From: Candidatus Brevundimonas phytovorans
GTDB taxonomy: Bacteria; Pseudomonadota; Alphaproteobacteria; Caulobacterales; Caulobacteraceae
Direction: 5' to 3'
Assembly (NCBI GenBank): GCA_029203145.1
Contig: CP119309.1
Location: 2,009,001 to 2,073,000 of the forward strand
DNA: 64,000 nt
The position numbers were made by a program, and so were the translations under genes. Below are positions 28,238 through 36,880 of the stretch, piece after piece. Numbering within the stretch: the stretch's first letter is position 1; the number at the start of each line of letters is the position of its first letter. The notes under the pieces are model-generated. The model saw nothing but the letters and a program-made list of their open reading frames with translations, ran no database searches and was not told the origin of the DNA.

Positions 28238-29556
28238 TTCGCGGCCAGGGCCTCCAGAGGCAGGGTCAGGCGAACACAGGCGCCGCCGTCGCGTCGATTT
28301 GCGGCGACCACCCCGCCGCCCAGCTTTCGCATGACATTGACCAGAAGGAAGAGGCCCAGCCCCGCCCCTGCCCGCCCCTTGGTCGACTGATAGGGCTGGC
28401 CCATGCGTTCGAGGATTTCCGGCGCAAATCCCGGCCCGTCGTCATTGAACTCGACCGACAGCAGGTCGTCGTCCAGGGTCGCGGCGATGACCATGCGCTC
28501 GGCCCCGGCCTCATGGGCGTTGTCCAGCAGGGCGCTGAAGACCTGCTTCAGGGCCGGATCGGCGATGATGCGGGGGTCGCGCGGCGTCGGCCCGCGCAGG
28601 ACCACGGCCATGGCGTCGTTGGACTTCGCGCGCCAGTCGGCCACGATCTCCGACAGGAAGCCGCCCAGGGTCGTGATGGTGGGCGCCTCGCCCCGCGCCT
28701 CGCCGGCCGACATCAGAATGCCGGTGACGATGGTCTTGCAGCGCTCCACCTCGGCCTGCATCTCGACGATGTCGGCGGTCAGGTCGGCGTCGGCCGTCAG
28801 GGTCGGCATTCGCTTCCAGTCGCTGAGGATGACCGACAGCGAGGCCAGAGGCGTGCCCAGCTCGTGCGCCGCGCCCGAGGCCAGCAACCCCATGCGGACG
28901 ATATGGTCCTGTTCCGCCGCCTGTTGCCGCGCGTCGGCCAGATAGGCGTCGCGCGCCCGCACGTTCTGGGTCGAGCGCGTAACAAAGGCCACCAGCAGCA
29001 CGGCGATCAGGATGAAGTTGACCAGGGCCCCGGCCTGGATCAGGCCCAGCCGCGCATCCGCGCTGGGCGGCAGCAGCAGGGGTTGATGCCACACGGCCAG
29101 CACCCCCAGACAGGCGCTGGTGACCAGAACAAAGCCCCAGGCATAGGGGGGGCGCAGCAGGACCGCCGCCAGCACGATCTGCATCAGATAGAGGGCGGCG
29201 AACGGGTTGCTGGCCCCGCCGCTGAAGAAGAGCAGCCAGCTCAGGGCGGCCACGTCCGCGAACAGGGCCAGCAGCAACTCCGGGTCGGTCACGCTTCGGC
29301 GCCGCAGGGTGACGGGCGCGCTGGCCAGGTTGATCGCCGCCAGACCGATCGGGGCCAGCAGCAGTTGGCCCAGCGGCAGGGGGATCTTCAGCCCCCAGTG
29401 GACCACGGCGATCGTCACCACCTGTCCGATGACCGCCAGCCAGCGCAACTGGATCAATAGCAGCATGTTGCGCCGCCCGGCCGCGCCCGGCGACACCGGC
29501 GCCTCGGTCTGGCCGTCCAGACCCAGCAGGCTGCGCGCGACGCGGACCGCGTTCAT
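28234..29556 (-). CDS. regB: Redox sensor histidine kinase RegB/PrrB/ActS
   Basis: A 440-residue membrane histidine kinase with six predicted N-terminal spans (residues about 30-195). The quinone-sensing motif GGASNPF is at 113-119, the H-box GAAHELGTPL has phosphorylatable His231, Cys273 sits in EVERCKTIV at the position of the redox-active Cys of RegB, and the C-terminal ATPase domain shows DNAHEAGA, DDGPGFAPE and GAGLGLFL. It senses ubiquinone redox state and phosphorylates RegA. It overlaps surf1 upstream and regA downstream by 4 bp each. Confidence 0.93.
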   Translation of the reverse strand: MNAVRVARSLLGLDGQTEAPVSPGAAGRRNMLLLIQLRWLAVIGQVVTIAVVHWGLKIPLPLGQLLLAPIGLAAINLASAPVTLRRRSVTDPELLLALFADVAALSWLLFFSGGASNPFAALYLMQIVLAAVLLRPPYAWGFVLVTSACLGVLAVWHQPLLLPPSADARLGLIQAGALVNFILIAVLLVAFVTRSTQNVRARDAYLADARQQAAEQDHIVRMGLLASGAAHELGTPLASLSVILSDWKRMPTLTADADLTADIVEMQAEVERCKTIVTGILMSAGEARGEAPTITTLGGFLSEIVADWRAKSNDAMAVVLRGPTPRDPRIIADPALKQVFSALLDNAHEAGAERMVIAATLDDDLLSVEFNDDGPGFAPEILERMGQPYQSTKGRAGAGLGLFLLVNVMRKLGGGVVAANRRDGGACVRLTLPLEALAAK

Positions 29557-30266
29557 GGCGCCGCCCGCCGCCGCTTTTCCTCGCGCCAGAACAGGATGAA
29601 GCCCGCCGCCGACATCAGGGCCAGGCCGAACCAGGTCAGGGCGTAGATCAGGTGGCTGTTGGGGAAGCGCACCACGGTCAGGCCGCCGCGCGGCCAGCCG
29701 CCCGGATTGGGCGTGGCGTCAGCGTCGATGAAATAGGGCGCGACCGGCCCGGAAAGCCCCCTCGCCTTCACGATAGCCGTCACGTCGCGCGAGAACCAGC
29801 GGTCGCCCGCCGGGTCGTTGGCGCGCAGGAAGCCGCCGTCAGGTTCCGTCAGACGCAGCAAGCCGACGACCGTCGTCTCGCCCTCGACCTGACCGGGGGC
29901 GCGGCTCTGCGGCTTCTGACGCTCAGAGGGCACGAAGCCGCGGTTGATCAGGACAGTAAAGCCGCGATCAGCGACCAGCGGCGTCATGACCCAATAGCCG
30001 GGGCCGAGGTCCGTCACCGCCTTGACCAGGGTTTCATGCTGATGATCGAAGCGGCCGCTGACGACAACCCGACGATACTGATCCGCCTGCCGCGTGATGA
30101 CCTGATCCGGCGGCGGCGCGGCGGCGGGCGCGGCGTGGATGCGGGCGTCGACCTGACGGATCAGGTCCTGCTTCCACAGCAGACGCTGCACCTGCCAGAC
30201 GCCCAGGGCCGAAAAGCCCGCGAACAGCAGGGCGAACATGACCGCGCCCAGGATCAGGGCGGTCAT
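29553..30266 (-). CDS. SURF1-family oxidase assembly protein
   Basis: A 237-residue SURF1/Shy1 protein: an N-terminal span (about residues 5-25), LGVWQVQRLLWKQDLI, a periplasmic domain with GYWVMTPL, FTVLINRGFVP, and a C-terminal span with NSHLIYALTWFGLAL, all family hallmarks. SURF1 helps insert heme a into oxidase subunit I. Here it follows cyoD, so it probably serves the quinol oxidase, as Surf1q does in Paracoccus. Start uncertain: ATG 30266 has no clear Shine-Dalgarno, and a TTG ten codons upstream is possible. It overlaps regB by 4 bp. Confidence 0.88.
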   Translation of the reverse strand: MTALILGAVMFALLFAGFSALGVWQVQRLLWKQDLIRQVDARIHAAPAAAPPPDQVITRQADQYRRVVVSGRFDHQHETLVKAVTDLGPGYWVMTPLVADRGFTVLINRGFVPSERQKPQSRAPGQVEGETTVVGLLRLTEPDGGFLRANDPAGDRWFSRDVTAIVKARGLSGPVAPYFIDADATPNPGGWPRGGLTVVRFPNSHLIYALTWFGLALMSAAGFILFWREEKRRRAAP

Positions 30267-30337
30267 GCTGCGCGGCGGCCGGGCGGGTCGCGACAACGGC
30301 TCTATGGCGCTTCTCCCCTGGCCTCGCCTGATCAGGC

Positions 30338-30724
30338 TCAGCCCATGGTCTGCATGTCGTGGGTGGGCATCATGTTGGTGTTCAGGTGATACATCACCCA
30401 GACCGACCCCGCGACGGCGATCACCACCACCACGATGGTGAAGATCAGAGCCAGCATGTTCCACCCGCCCTCGGACTTGTGATTCATGTGCAGGAAGAAG
30501 ACCATGTGGACCACGATCTGCACCACGGCGAAGGCCGTGATGATCAGTCCCGTGGTCTGCGGCGCCAAGGTCTCGGTCATGACGAGCCAGAACGGGATCG
30601 CCGTCAGCACGACCGACAGCAGGAAGCCGATCATATAGGTCTTGAACGAACCATGATCGTGGTCGTCGCCGTGGTGGTGATCGTCGTGGGTCACGGCGTG
30701 GTCGTTGTGGGCTTCGGCGCTCAT
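30338..30724 (-). CDS. cyoD: Cytochrome o-type ubiquinol oxidase subunit IV
   Basis: A 128-residue small subunit of the quinol oxidase: a His/Asp-rich cytoplasmic start (HDDHHHGDDHDHG, residues about 12-25), then three membrane spans, with HMVFFLHMNHKSEGGWN typical of CyoD between the second and third. Start at 30724 chosen because it overlaps the cyoC stop by 4 bp (ATGA); the longer frame upstream lies inside cyoC. The N-terminal His cluster is richer than in E. coli CyoD. Confidence 0.92.
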   Translation of the reverse strand: MSAEAHNDHAVTHDDHHHGDDHDHGSFKTYMIGFLLSVVLTAIPFWLVMTETLAPQTTGLIITAFAVVQIVVHMVFFLHMNHKSEGGWNMLALIFTIVVVVIAVAGSVWVMYHLNTNMMPTHDMQTMG

Positions 30725-31365
30725 CGCAGCATCCCGAACAGATAGACGAAGGTGAAGACGCCGATCCAGATGACGTCCAGGAAGTGCCAGAACAGGCTGA
30801 GGCACATCAGCCGGCGCTTGTTGGCCGGGATCAGACCCTTTTGCCAGACCTGCACCATCAGCGTGACCAGCCAGATGCAGCCGAAGGTGACATGCAGGCC
30901 GTGGGTGCCGACCAGAACGAAGAAGGCCGACAGGAAGCCGCTGCGCTGGGGCGTGGCGCCGATGTGGATCAGGTGGGCGAACTCATAGAGCTCAATCCCC
31001 AGGAAGCAGAGACCGAAGACCCCGGTGATCGCCAGCCAGATCTGCATCTGGGCCGTGCGGTTCTTGACCATGGCCAGCATGGCGAAGCCATAGGTGATCG
31101 ACGACAACAGCAGCATCGACGTGTTCAGCGCCACCAGCGGCAGCTCGAACAGGTCCCTGGGCGCGGGGCCGGCGGCGTAGTTGGCGCCGATCACCCCATA
31201 GACGGCGAACAGCATCGCAAAGATGAGGCAGTCGCTCATCAGATACATCCAGAAGCCCAGCATGGTGCTGTGGCCTTCCGGGTGATGCGGCTCCTCGACC
31301 GGGTGGTAGATCGGTCGCCCGGCTTCGTCGACGTAGTCCGGGTTCAGGGAAGAAGCATGGCTCAT
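30721..31365 (-). CDS. cyoC: Cytochrome o-type ubiquinol oxidase subunit III
   Basis: 214 residues, five predicted spans, of the COX3/CyoC family. HPEGHSTMLGFWMYLMSDCLIF at the N-terminus (read in parts), FFVLVGTHGLHVTFG in the fourth span region and SLFWHFLDVIWIGVFTFVYL at the end are characteristic. It supports subunit I in the inner membrane. It begins 4 bp after cyoB and overlaps cyoD by 4 bp. Confidence 0.94.
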   Translation of the reverse strand: MSHASSLNPDYVDEAGRPIYHPVEEPHHPEGHSTMLGFWMYLMSDCLIFAMLFAVYGVIGANYAAGPAPRDLFELPLVALNTSMLLLSSITYGFAMLAMVKNRTAQMQIWLAITGVFGLCFLGIELYEFAHLIHIGATPQRSGFLSAFFVLVGTHGLHVTFGCIWLVTLMVQVWQKGLIPANKRRLMCLSLFWHFLDVIWIGVFTFVYLFGMLR

Positions 31366-31369
31366 CGGA

Positions 31370-33379
31370 TCACCCCTTCGCCGCTGCGGCCGCCAGGGCC
31401 TTTGTGTGTGCGTCTTCCGTCGCCTGCACCGTCTCGGCCGGGATGTAGTAGTCGCGCTTGTAGTTGAAGGTGTGGAAGATGGCGTAGGCGATCAGCGCGA
31501 AGAAGCTCAGGCCCGCCAGCCACCACATGTACCAGATCAGGGCGAAGCCCATGACCGTCGCCAGGCCGGCCAGGATCACCCCCGCGCCCGTGTTCGAGGG
31601 CATGTGGATGGGCTTGTAGCCGTCGGTCGGACGCTCATAGCCGCGCGCCTTCATGTCCCACCAGGCGTCCGAGTCGTGGATGATCGGCGTCTTGGCGAAG
31701 TTGTAGTCCGGCGGCGGCGAGGACGTGGACCACTCCAGCGTGCGGCCGTGCCAGGGGTCGCCCGTCTCGTCGCGCAGCTTGTCGCGGTTGAGGATCGAGA
31801 CCGCGAACTGGATCAGCATGGCCAGGATGCCCATGGCGATGATGCCGGCCCCGACCGCCGCGATGATGAACCAGATCTGATAGGACGGATCGTCGAAGAC
31901 CCGCATCCGCCGCGTCACGCCCATGAAGCCCAGGACATAGAGCGGGGCGAAGGCGACCCAGAAGCCCACCACCCAGCACCAGAAGCTGACCAGGCCCCAT
32001 TTCTTGTCCAGCTTGAAGCCGAAAGCCTTGGGCCACCAGAAGTTGATGGCCGCGAACAGGCCGAACAGCACGCCGGCGATGATGACGTTGTGGAAGTGGG
32101 CGATCAGGAACAGAGAGTTGTGCAGGACGAAGTCCGCCGGCGGCACCGCCAGCATGACGCCCGTCATGCCGCCGACCACGAAGGTCAGCATGAAGGCGAC
32201 CGTCCACATCATCGGCAGCTCGAACCGGATGCGGCCGCGGTACATGGTGAACAGCCAGTTGAACAGCTTGGCCCCGGTCGGGATCGAGATGATCATCGTC
32301 GTGATCCCGAAGAAGGAGTTCACGGACGCGCCCGAGCCCATGGTGAAGAAGTGGTGCAGCCACACCAGGTAGGACAGGATGGTGATGACCACCGTCGCAT
32401 AGACCATGGACGTATAGCCAAAGAGCTTCTTGCCCGAGAAGGTCGAGGTGACTTCGGAAAAGACGCCGAACAGCGGCAGCACCAGGATGTAGACCTCGGG
32501 GTGGCCCCAGATCCAGATCAGGTTCACGTACATCATCGGATTGCCGCCGAAGTCGTTCGTGAAGAAGTTGGTGCCCAGGTAGCGATCCGCCGTCAGCAGG
32601 GCCAGAACCGCCGTCAGCACCGGGAAGGAGGCCACGATCAGGACGTTGGCGCACAGCGAGGTCCAGGTGAAGACCGGCATCTTCATCAGGCCCATGCCCG
32701 GCGCGCGCATCTTCACGATGGTTGCGATCAGGTTGATGCCGGACAGGGTGGTCCCCACCCCGGCGATCTGCAGGGCCCAGATGTAGTAGTCGACGCCGAC
32801 GCCAGGGCTGTAGCCGATGCCCGACAGCGGCGGATAGGCCAGCCAGCCGGTGCGCGCGAACTCGCCGATGAACAGCGAAGCCATGACCAGGACCGCGCCG
32901 GCCGTCGTCATCCAGAAGCTGAAATTGTTCAGGAAGGGGAAGGAGACGTCGCGCGCCCCGATCTGCAACGGCACCAGATAGTTCATCAGGCCGGTGATCA
33001 GAGGCATGGCCACGAAGAAGATCATGATCACGCCGTGGGCGGTGAAGATCTGATCATAGTGGTGAGCGTTCAGATAGCCCTCGGCCCCGCCGAAGGCCAT
33101 GGCCTGTTGCAGGCGCATCATGATGGCGTCGGCAAAACCGCGCAGGAACATGACCAGCCCCAGGATCATGTACATGATGCCGATCTTCTTGTGATCGACC
33201 GTGGTGAACCATTCGGTCCAGAGATAGCCCCACAGCTTGTAGCGGGTGATCAGGGCCAGGGTCGTCAGACCGCCCAGCACGACGACGGCGAAGGTCGCCG
33301 TGATGATCGGTTCATGGAACGGCAGGGCGTTCCAGTCCAACCGGCCGAAGATCAGGGATGCGATGTGATCAATAGACAT
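31370..33379 (-). CDS. cyoB: Cytochrome o-type ubiquinol oxidase subunit I
   Basis: The catalytic heme-copper subunit that reduces O2 with electrons from ubiquinol and pumps protons. It is 669 residues, close to E. coli CyoB (663). Visible hallmarks: TVDHKKIGIMYM, the heme ligand region YDQIFTAHGVIMIFFVAMP, IWIWGHPEVYILVLPLFG with the CuB His and cross-linked Tyr, WLHHFFTMG with the CuB His pair, and HFHNVIIAGVLFG with heme ligands. It follows cyoA by 13 bp. The heme at the active site (o or a) cannot be told from the sequence alone. Confidence 0.96.
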   Translation of the reverse strand: MSIDHIASLIFGRLDWNALPFHEPIITATFAVVVLGGLTTLALITRYKLWGYLWTEWFTTVDHKKIGIMYMILGLVMFLRGFADAIMMRLQQAMAFGGAEGYLNAHHYDQIFTAHGVIMIFFVAMPLITGLMNYLVPLQIGARDVSFPFLNNFSFWMTTAGAVLVMASLFIGEFARTGWLAYPPLSGIGYSPGVGVDYYIWALQIAGVGTTLSGINLIATIVKMRAPGMGLMKMPVFTWTSLCANVLIVASFPVLTAVLALLTADRYLGTNFFTNDFGGNPMMYVNLIWIWGHPEVYILVLPLFGVFSEVTSTFSGKKLFGYTSMVYATVVITILSYLVWLHHFFTMGSGASVNSFFGITTMIISIPTGAKLFNWLFTMYRGRIRFELPMMWTVAFMLTFVVGGMTGVMLAVPPADFVLHNSLFLIAHFHNVIIAGVLFGLFAAINFWWPKAFGFKLDKKWGLVSFWCWVVGFWVAFAPLYVLGFMGVTRRMRVFDDPSYQIWFIIAAVGAGIIAMGILAMLIQFAVSILNRDKLRDETGDPWHGRTLEWSTSSPPPDYNFAKTPIIHDSDAWWDMKARGYERPTDGYKPIHMPSNTGAGVILAGLATVMGFALIWYMWWLAGLSFFALIAYAIFHTFNYKRDYYIPAETVQATEDAHTKALAAAAAKG

Positions 33380-33392
33380 GTCGGTAGGGCGC

Positions 33393-34622
33393 TCAGGATT
33401 GCGACGCGGGTGCGTCGGCGGCGGTCGGCGCAGGGATGCGAGGAGCGAAGGGCCAGCCGGCGACGGCGACCTCCGTGCGGGAAACCGAACCGGGGCGGGT
33501 CAGACCCCGGCCCATGATCTGTTCGGTGGGGGCCGAGCGGGTGATCTGCGCGGCCAGTTCCTGGCGGCGACGCCCGGCGTCGACGGCGGCCTTCTCGGCC
33601 TCCAGCGGCGTGCAGATCGCCATGACGTAGGACTCGCCTGAACCCATGACCGCCTGGCCGCGACGGGCGTATTTGTCGTGGACCAGCGGCCAGGTGGCGT
33701 GGACGGCGGTCAGACCCAGGCCGCCCTTCTTGTCGATGGCCATCATCTCGCCCATGCACATCTTGCCCGGCGCGACGCACATGTTCAGCACGGCGTCGAA
33801 CAGGCCTTCATCGACCGAGGCGTAGTGCAGGACCGGCACCTTCTCGCTGGGCTTCTCCAGCTCCAGGTAGGTCTCGCGGTCCAGGGTCTTGCTGTCGGCG
33901 CGGACGCCGGCGACCCACTGATCGAAGCCCGCCTGGTCCAGACCGTGGAAGGTGAAGCGCATGTTGGAGAAGCCGTCGCCGGAATAGTTGGCCGAGAAGC
34001 CGACGTATTCGCCCGGACGATTGATGACGGCGTTCATCTTCGTCTCCATGCCGGGCATGGCGTAGATCTGCCCCGCCAGGGCGGGAATGTAGAAGGAGTT
34101 CATCACCCCGGTCGCGGTGATGTGGAAGCGGATCGGCCGGTCCACCGGCGCGGCCAGCTCATTGACCGTGGCGATGCCGTATTCCGGGTAGATGAACAGC
34201 CACTTCCAATCCATGGCGACGACGTTCACCTGAAGCGGCTCGACGCCCTCAGCCACAGCCTGACCCTTGTTGACCCGATCCAGCGATCGATAGGGGTCCA
34301 GCAGATGGGTGCCCGACCAGGTGATGGCGCCCAGGCAGATGATGATCAGCAGCGGCGCGGCCCAGATCACCAGCTCCAGATGGGTCGAGTGATCCCAGTC
34401 GGGCTCGTATCGGGCCTCCTTGTTCGTCGCCCGGTATTTCCACGCGAAGAAGACGGTCAGGGCCATCACCGGGATGATGATGATCAGCATCAGCGCCACC
34501 GACCAGACCAGCAGGTCGCGCTGCTGCGCCGCGATGTCGCCCGCCGGCGACAGGACAACGGCTTTACAGCCCGACATCAGGGCCAAAAGGGGCAGCAGCA
34601 ATAGGGGTCGCAGGCGGCGCAC
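33393..34622 (-). CDS. cyoA: Cytochrome o-type ubiquinol oxidase subunit II
   Basis: A 409-residue lipoprotein subunit: signal peptide with lipobox LMSGC, two membrane spans (about residues 40-62 and 83-105), then a periplasmic cupredoxin domain (VVAMDWKWLFIYPEYGIATVN, NSFYIPALAGQIYAMPGM) without CuA ligands, as in quinol oxidases. About 90 residues follow the end of the E. coli homologue (315 residues), Pro/Ala-rich at the tail. Start: GTG 34622 is preferred because AGGA lies 6 nt upstream and the signal peptide begins there; ATG 34661 is in frame but has no Shine-Dalgarno. First gene of cyoABCD-surf1-regBA. Confidence 0.92.
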   Translation of the reverse strand: MRRLRPLLLLPLLALMSGCKAVVLSPAGDIAAQQRDLLVWSVALMLIIIIPVMALTVFFAWKYRATNKEARYEPDWDHSTHLELVIWAAPLLIIICLGAITWSGTHLLDPYRSLDRVNKGQAVAEGVEPLQVNVVAMDWKWLFIYPEYGIATVNELAAPVDRPIRFHITATGVMNSFYIPALAGQIYAMPGMETKMNAVINRPGEYVGFSANYSGDGFSNMRFTFHGLDQAGFDQWVAGVRADSKTLDRETYLELEKPSEKVPVLHYASVDEGLFDAVLNMCVAPGKMCMGEMMAIDKKGGLGLTAVHATWPLVHDKYARRGQAVMGSGESYVMAICTPLEAEKAAVDAGRRRQELAAQITRSAPTEQIMGRGLTRPGSVSRTEVAVAGWPFAPRIPAPTAADAPASQS

Positions 34623-34812
34623 GGCGGTTCCTGTTCGGGAAGAGGGCTCTGGCACGATCATTGTGCGCCGCCCGTACCGCCGCCTGCCGAGGGGGGACAT
34701 TGGACAATCCGTCCTATCCCCCGCGCAGATGATCGGGAGCAAATGACGGCTTTCGCCATTCTTACCATGTCGGCGCGCGTGTCGCGCCCGGGTCCAGGGA
34801 ACGTCATCGGTC

Positions 34813-36156
34813 ATGAACGCCACCAGCGGCGCGCCTTCTTCAGAGTCCCTTGAGCGGGACGCCAGCCAGATCAACGCGCGACACGGCAAAATCGACGCCG
34901 GAGAAATTGCGATCGGCGTGATCATTGGTCGCACGTCGGAATTCTTCGACTTCTTCGTCTATGCGATCGCCTCGGTCGTGGTCTTCCCGCAACTGGTCTT
35001 CCCCTATGCGGGACCGCTGGGCGGGACCCTGCTGTCCTTCGCCGTCTTTGCCGTGGCCTTTATCGCCCGGCCCTTCGGCACAGCCCTGTTCATCGCCATC
35101 GACCGACGCTTCGGACGTGGGACCAAGCTGACCATCGCCCTCTTCCTGCTGGGCCTGTCCACGGTCTGCCTCGGCTTCCTGCCCAGCTACGCCCAGGTCG
35201 GTCACTGGGCGGCGGTCATGCTGATCGTGCTGCGCATCGGTCAGGGCGTGGCGCTCGGCGGCGCCTGGGACGGCATGGCCTCCCTGCTGGCCGTCAGCGC
35301 ACCGGACAACCGTCGCGGCTGGTACGCCATGGCGCCGCAACTGGGCGCGCCCTTCGGCCTGATCGTGGCCAGCGCCCTGTTCGCCTACTTCCTCAGCAAG
35401 CTGTCGGCCGCCGACTTCCTCGACTGGGGCTGGCGCTATCCCTTCTTCGTGGCCTTCGCCATCAACGTGGTGGCCCTGTTCGCCCGTCTGCGCATCGTGG
35501 TGACGCCCGCCTTCCAGGCCGCGTTCGAGACCCTGGAACTGCACCCTGCCCCCGTGACCAAGGCCGTGCGCGAAGAAGGCGGCGGCATCGTCATCGGCGC
35601 CTTCGCTCCGCTGGCCAGCTTCGCCATGTTCCACATGGTGACGGTGTTCCCGCTGTCCTGGGTCTTCCTCTACACGCAGGAATCGCCCGCCCGCTTCTTG
35701 ATGATCGAACTGGTCGGCGCCGTCTTCGGCCTGGCCGCCATCCTGGCCTCGGGTTGGTTGGCTGATCGCTACGGCCGTCGCGCCCTGCTGGCCGTCACCG
35801 CCGCCGGCATCGCCGCCTTCTCGGGCTTCGCGCCCCAGATGCTGGACGGCGGCCCGGTGGGCGAGCTGTCCTACATGATCCTGGGCTTCATCCTGCTGGG
35901 GCTGTCGTTCGGCCAGGCCTCCGGCTCCATCGCCTCCAGCTTCAGCCTGGGCAACCGCTACACCGCCTCGGCCCTGACGTCCGACCTGGCCTGGCTGTTC
36001 GGCGCCGGCTTCGCCCCGCTGGCGGCCCTGGCTCTGTCGGGCAGGTTCGGCCTGATCGCCGGCGGCGGCTATCTGCTGTCCGGCGCCGTCTGCACCTTGC
36101 TGGCCCTGTGGCTCAACCGCGAACTGGGCCGCGGCCGCGCCGGCGCCAAGACCTGA
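34813..36156 (+). CDS. MFS transporter, metabolite:H+ symporter type
   Basis: A 447-residue major facilitator with 12 predicted spans. Hallmarks: IIGRTSEFFDFFVYAIAS in the first span as in the MHS subfamily, FIARPFGTALFIAIDRRFGRG as the loop 2-3 signature, LRIGQGVALGGAWDGMASLL, and GWLADRYGRRALL in the second half. It likely takes up an organic acid or similar metabolite with protons; the substrate is unknown. It is divergent from cyoA across a 190-bp gap, an arrangement also seen in some other alphaproteobacteria, and is followed by a strong terminator. Confidence 0.88.
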   Translation: MNATSGAPSSESLERDASQINARHGKIDAGEIAIGVIIGRTSEFFDFFVYAIASVVVFPQLVFPYAGPLGGTLLSFAVFAVAFIARPFGTALFIAIDRRFGRGTKLTIALFLLGLSTVCLGFLPSYAQVGHWAAVMLIVLRIGQGVALGGAWDGMASLLAVSAPDNRRGWYAMAPQLGAPFGLIVASALFAYFLSKLSAADFLDWGWRYPFFVAFAINVVALFARLRIVVTPAFQAAFETLELHPAPVTKAVREEGGGIVIGAFAPLASFAMFHMVTVFPLSWVFLYTQESPARFLMIELVGAVFGLAAILASGWLADRYGRRALLAVTAAGIAAFSGFAPQMLDGGPVGELSYMILGFILLGLSFGQASGSIASSFSLGNRYTASALTSDLAWLFGAGFAPLAALALSGRFGLIAGGGYLLSGAVCTLLALWLNRELGRGRAGAKT

Positions 36157-36186
36157 CGCCGCCCCTCCAGACCGGCCCGTCATAGC

Positions 36187-36217
36187 GGGGGCGCGATGCA
36201 GGTCGCGCCCCCTTTTT
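36187..36217 (+). terminator. Intrinsic terminator of the MFS transporter gene
   Basis: A 10-bp perfect stem (GGGGGCGCGA with TCGCGCCCCC), a 6-nt loop and then five T. It is 30 bp after the stop codon and is one of the clearest terminators in the window. Confidence 0.9.
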
Positions 36218-36382
36218 CTTGCGTTGCGCCCCTCCTCGATCCCCTGATCCCGAGACGAAGACAGACGACCGCATTTCCTAACAGGCGGAAACCCTGTTTG
36301 CTTAACTGCGGTAAAGCACATCTCTACGGGTGATTTTTACTCAGAGAGGAGATTGTACAGTCGAATCGCAAGGAGAAGTTCT

Positions 36383-36808
36383 GTGAACGTCTTTAAGACC
36401 GGCGCGCTGGCAATCGCATCACTGGCCGCCACAACGGCATTGCCTGACACCGCCGCTGCAGCGGAGGCCAGCATCGGCTTCCGCCTCGTCGCGGAGGTCC
36501 AGCCCTTCTGCCGCGTGCAGTCGGAAGTCGGGGAGTCAGCACTGTTCATGCGCGACGGCGCCGTTGAACTGGGGCTCGTGCGCGAGGTCTGCAACACCCA
36601 AGGCTATCGCATGAACGTCCAGTTGCTGAACGTGACCGGCGGGGTCTTGTCGCACGGACTCGAAGAGGCGCCGATCGATGCCTCAGGTCAACTTCAACTG
36701 ATCTCGACTGAGGCGCGCGTGCGCACGTCGAACTGGCGCCTGACCAACGCCGCCCTGACCGACGATCAGGCCCCCGTCTTCATGCGGGTCTCGATTTCAC
36801 CGCTCTAG
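36383..36808 (+). CDS. Small exported spore-coat-U-like (SCPU) protein next to the pilus cluster
   Basis: 141 residues with GTG start 7 nt after AAGGAG; the signal peptide ends near AAAA-EAS (about residue 30). The mature part is a single short beta domain with two cysteines (VQPFCRVQSE, VREVCNTQGYRMNVQLLN) and a C-terminal FMRVSISPL strand. This is the pattern of SCPU/archaic pilus subunits, shorter than the subunits at 41.2-42.5 kb. It lies on the strand opposite to the pilus operon and converges with its last gene. It could be an extra pilin or an assembly-related protein; the family call is by pattern only. Confidence 0.55.
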   Translation: MNVFKTGALAIASLAATTALPDTAAAAEASIGFRLVAEVQPFCRVQSEVGESALFMRDGAVELGLVREVCNTQGYRMNVQLLNVTGGVLSHGLEEAPIDASGQLQLISTEARVRTSNWRLTNAALTDDQAPVFMRVSISPL

Positions 36809-36880
36809 GACGGGGTCAAGGCCGCGGCTTCGCCGCCGCAGCCTCGTTGACGCCATGAGAAGCCGCGGACGGAATCGGCG

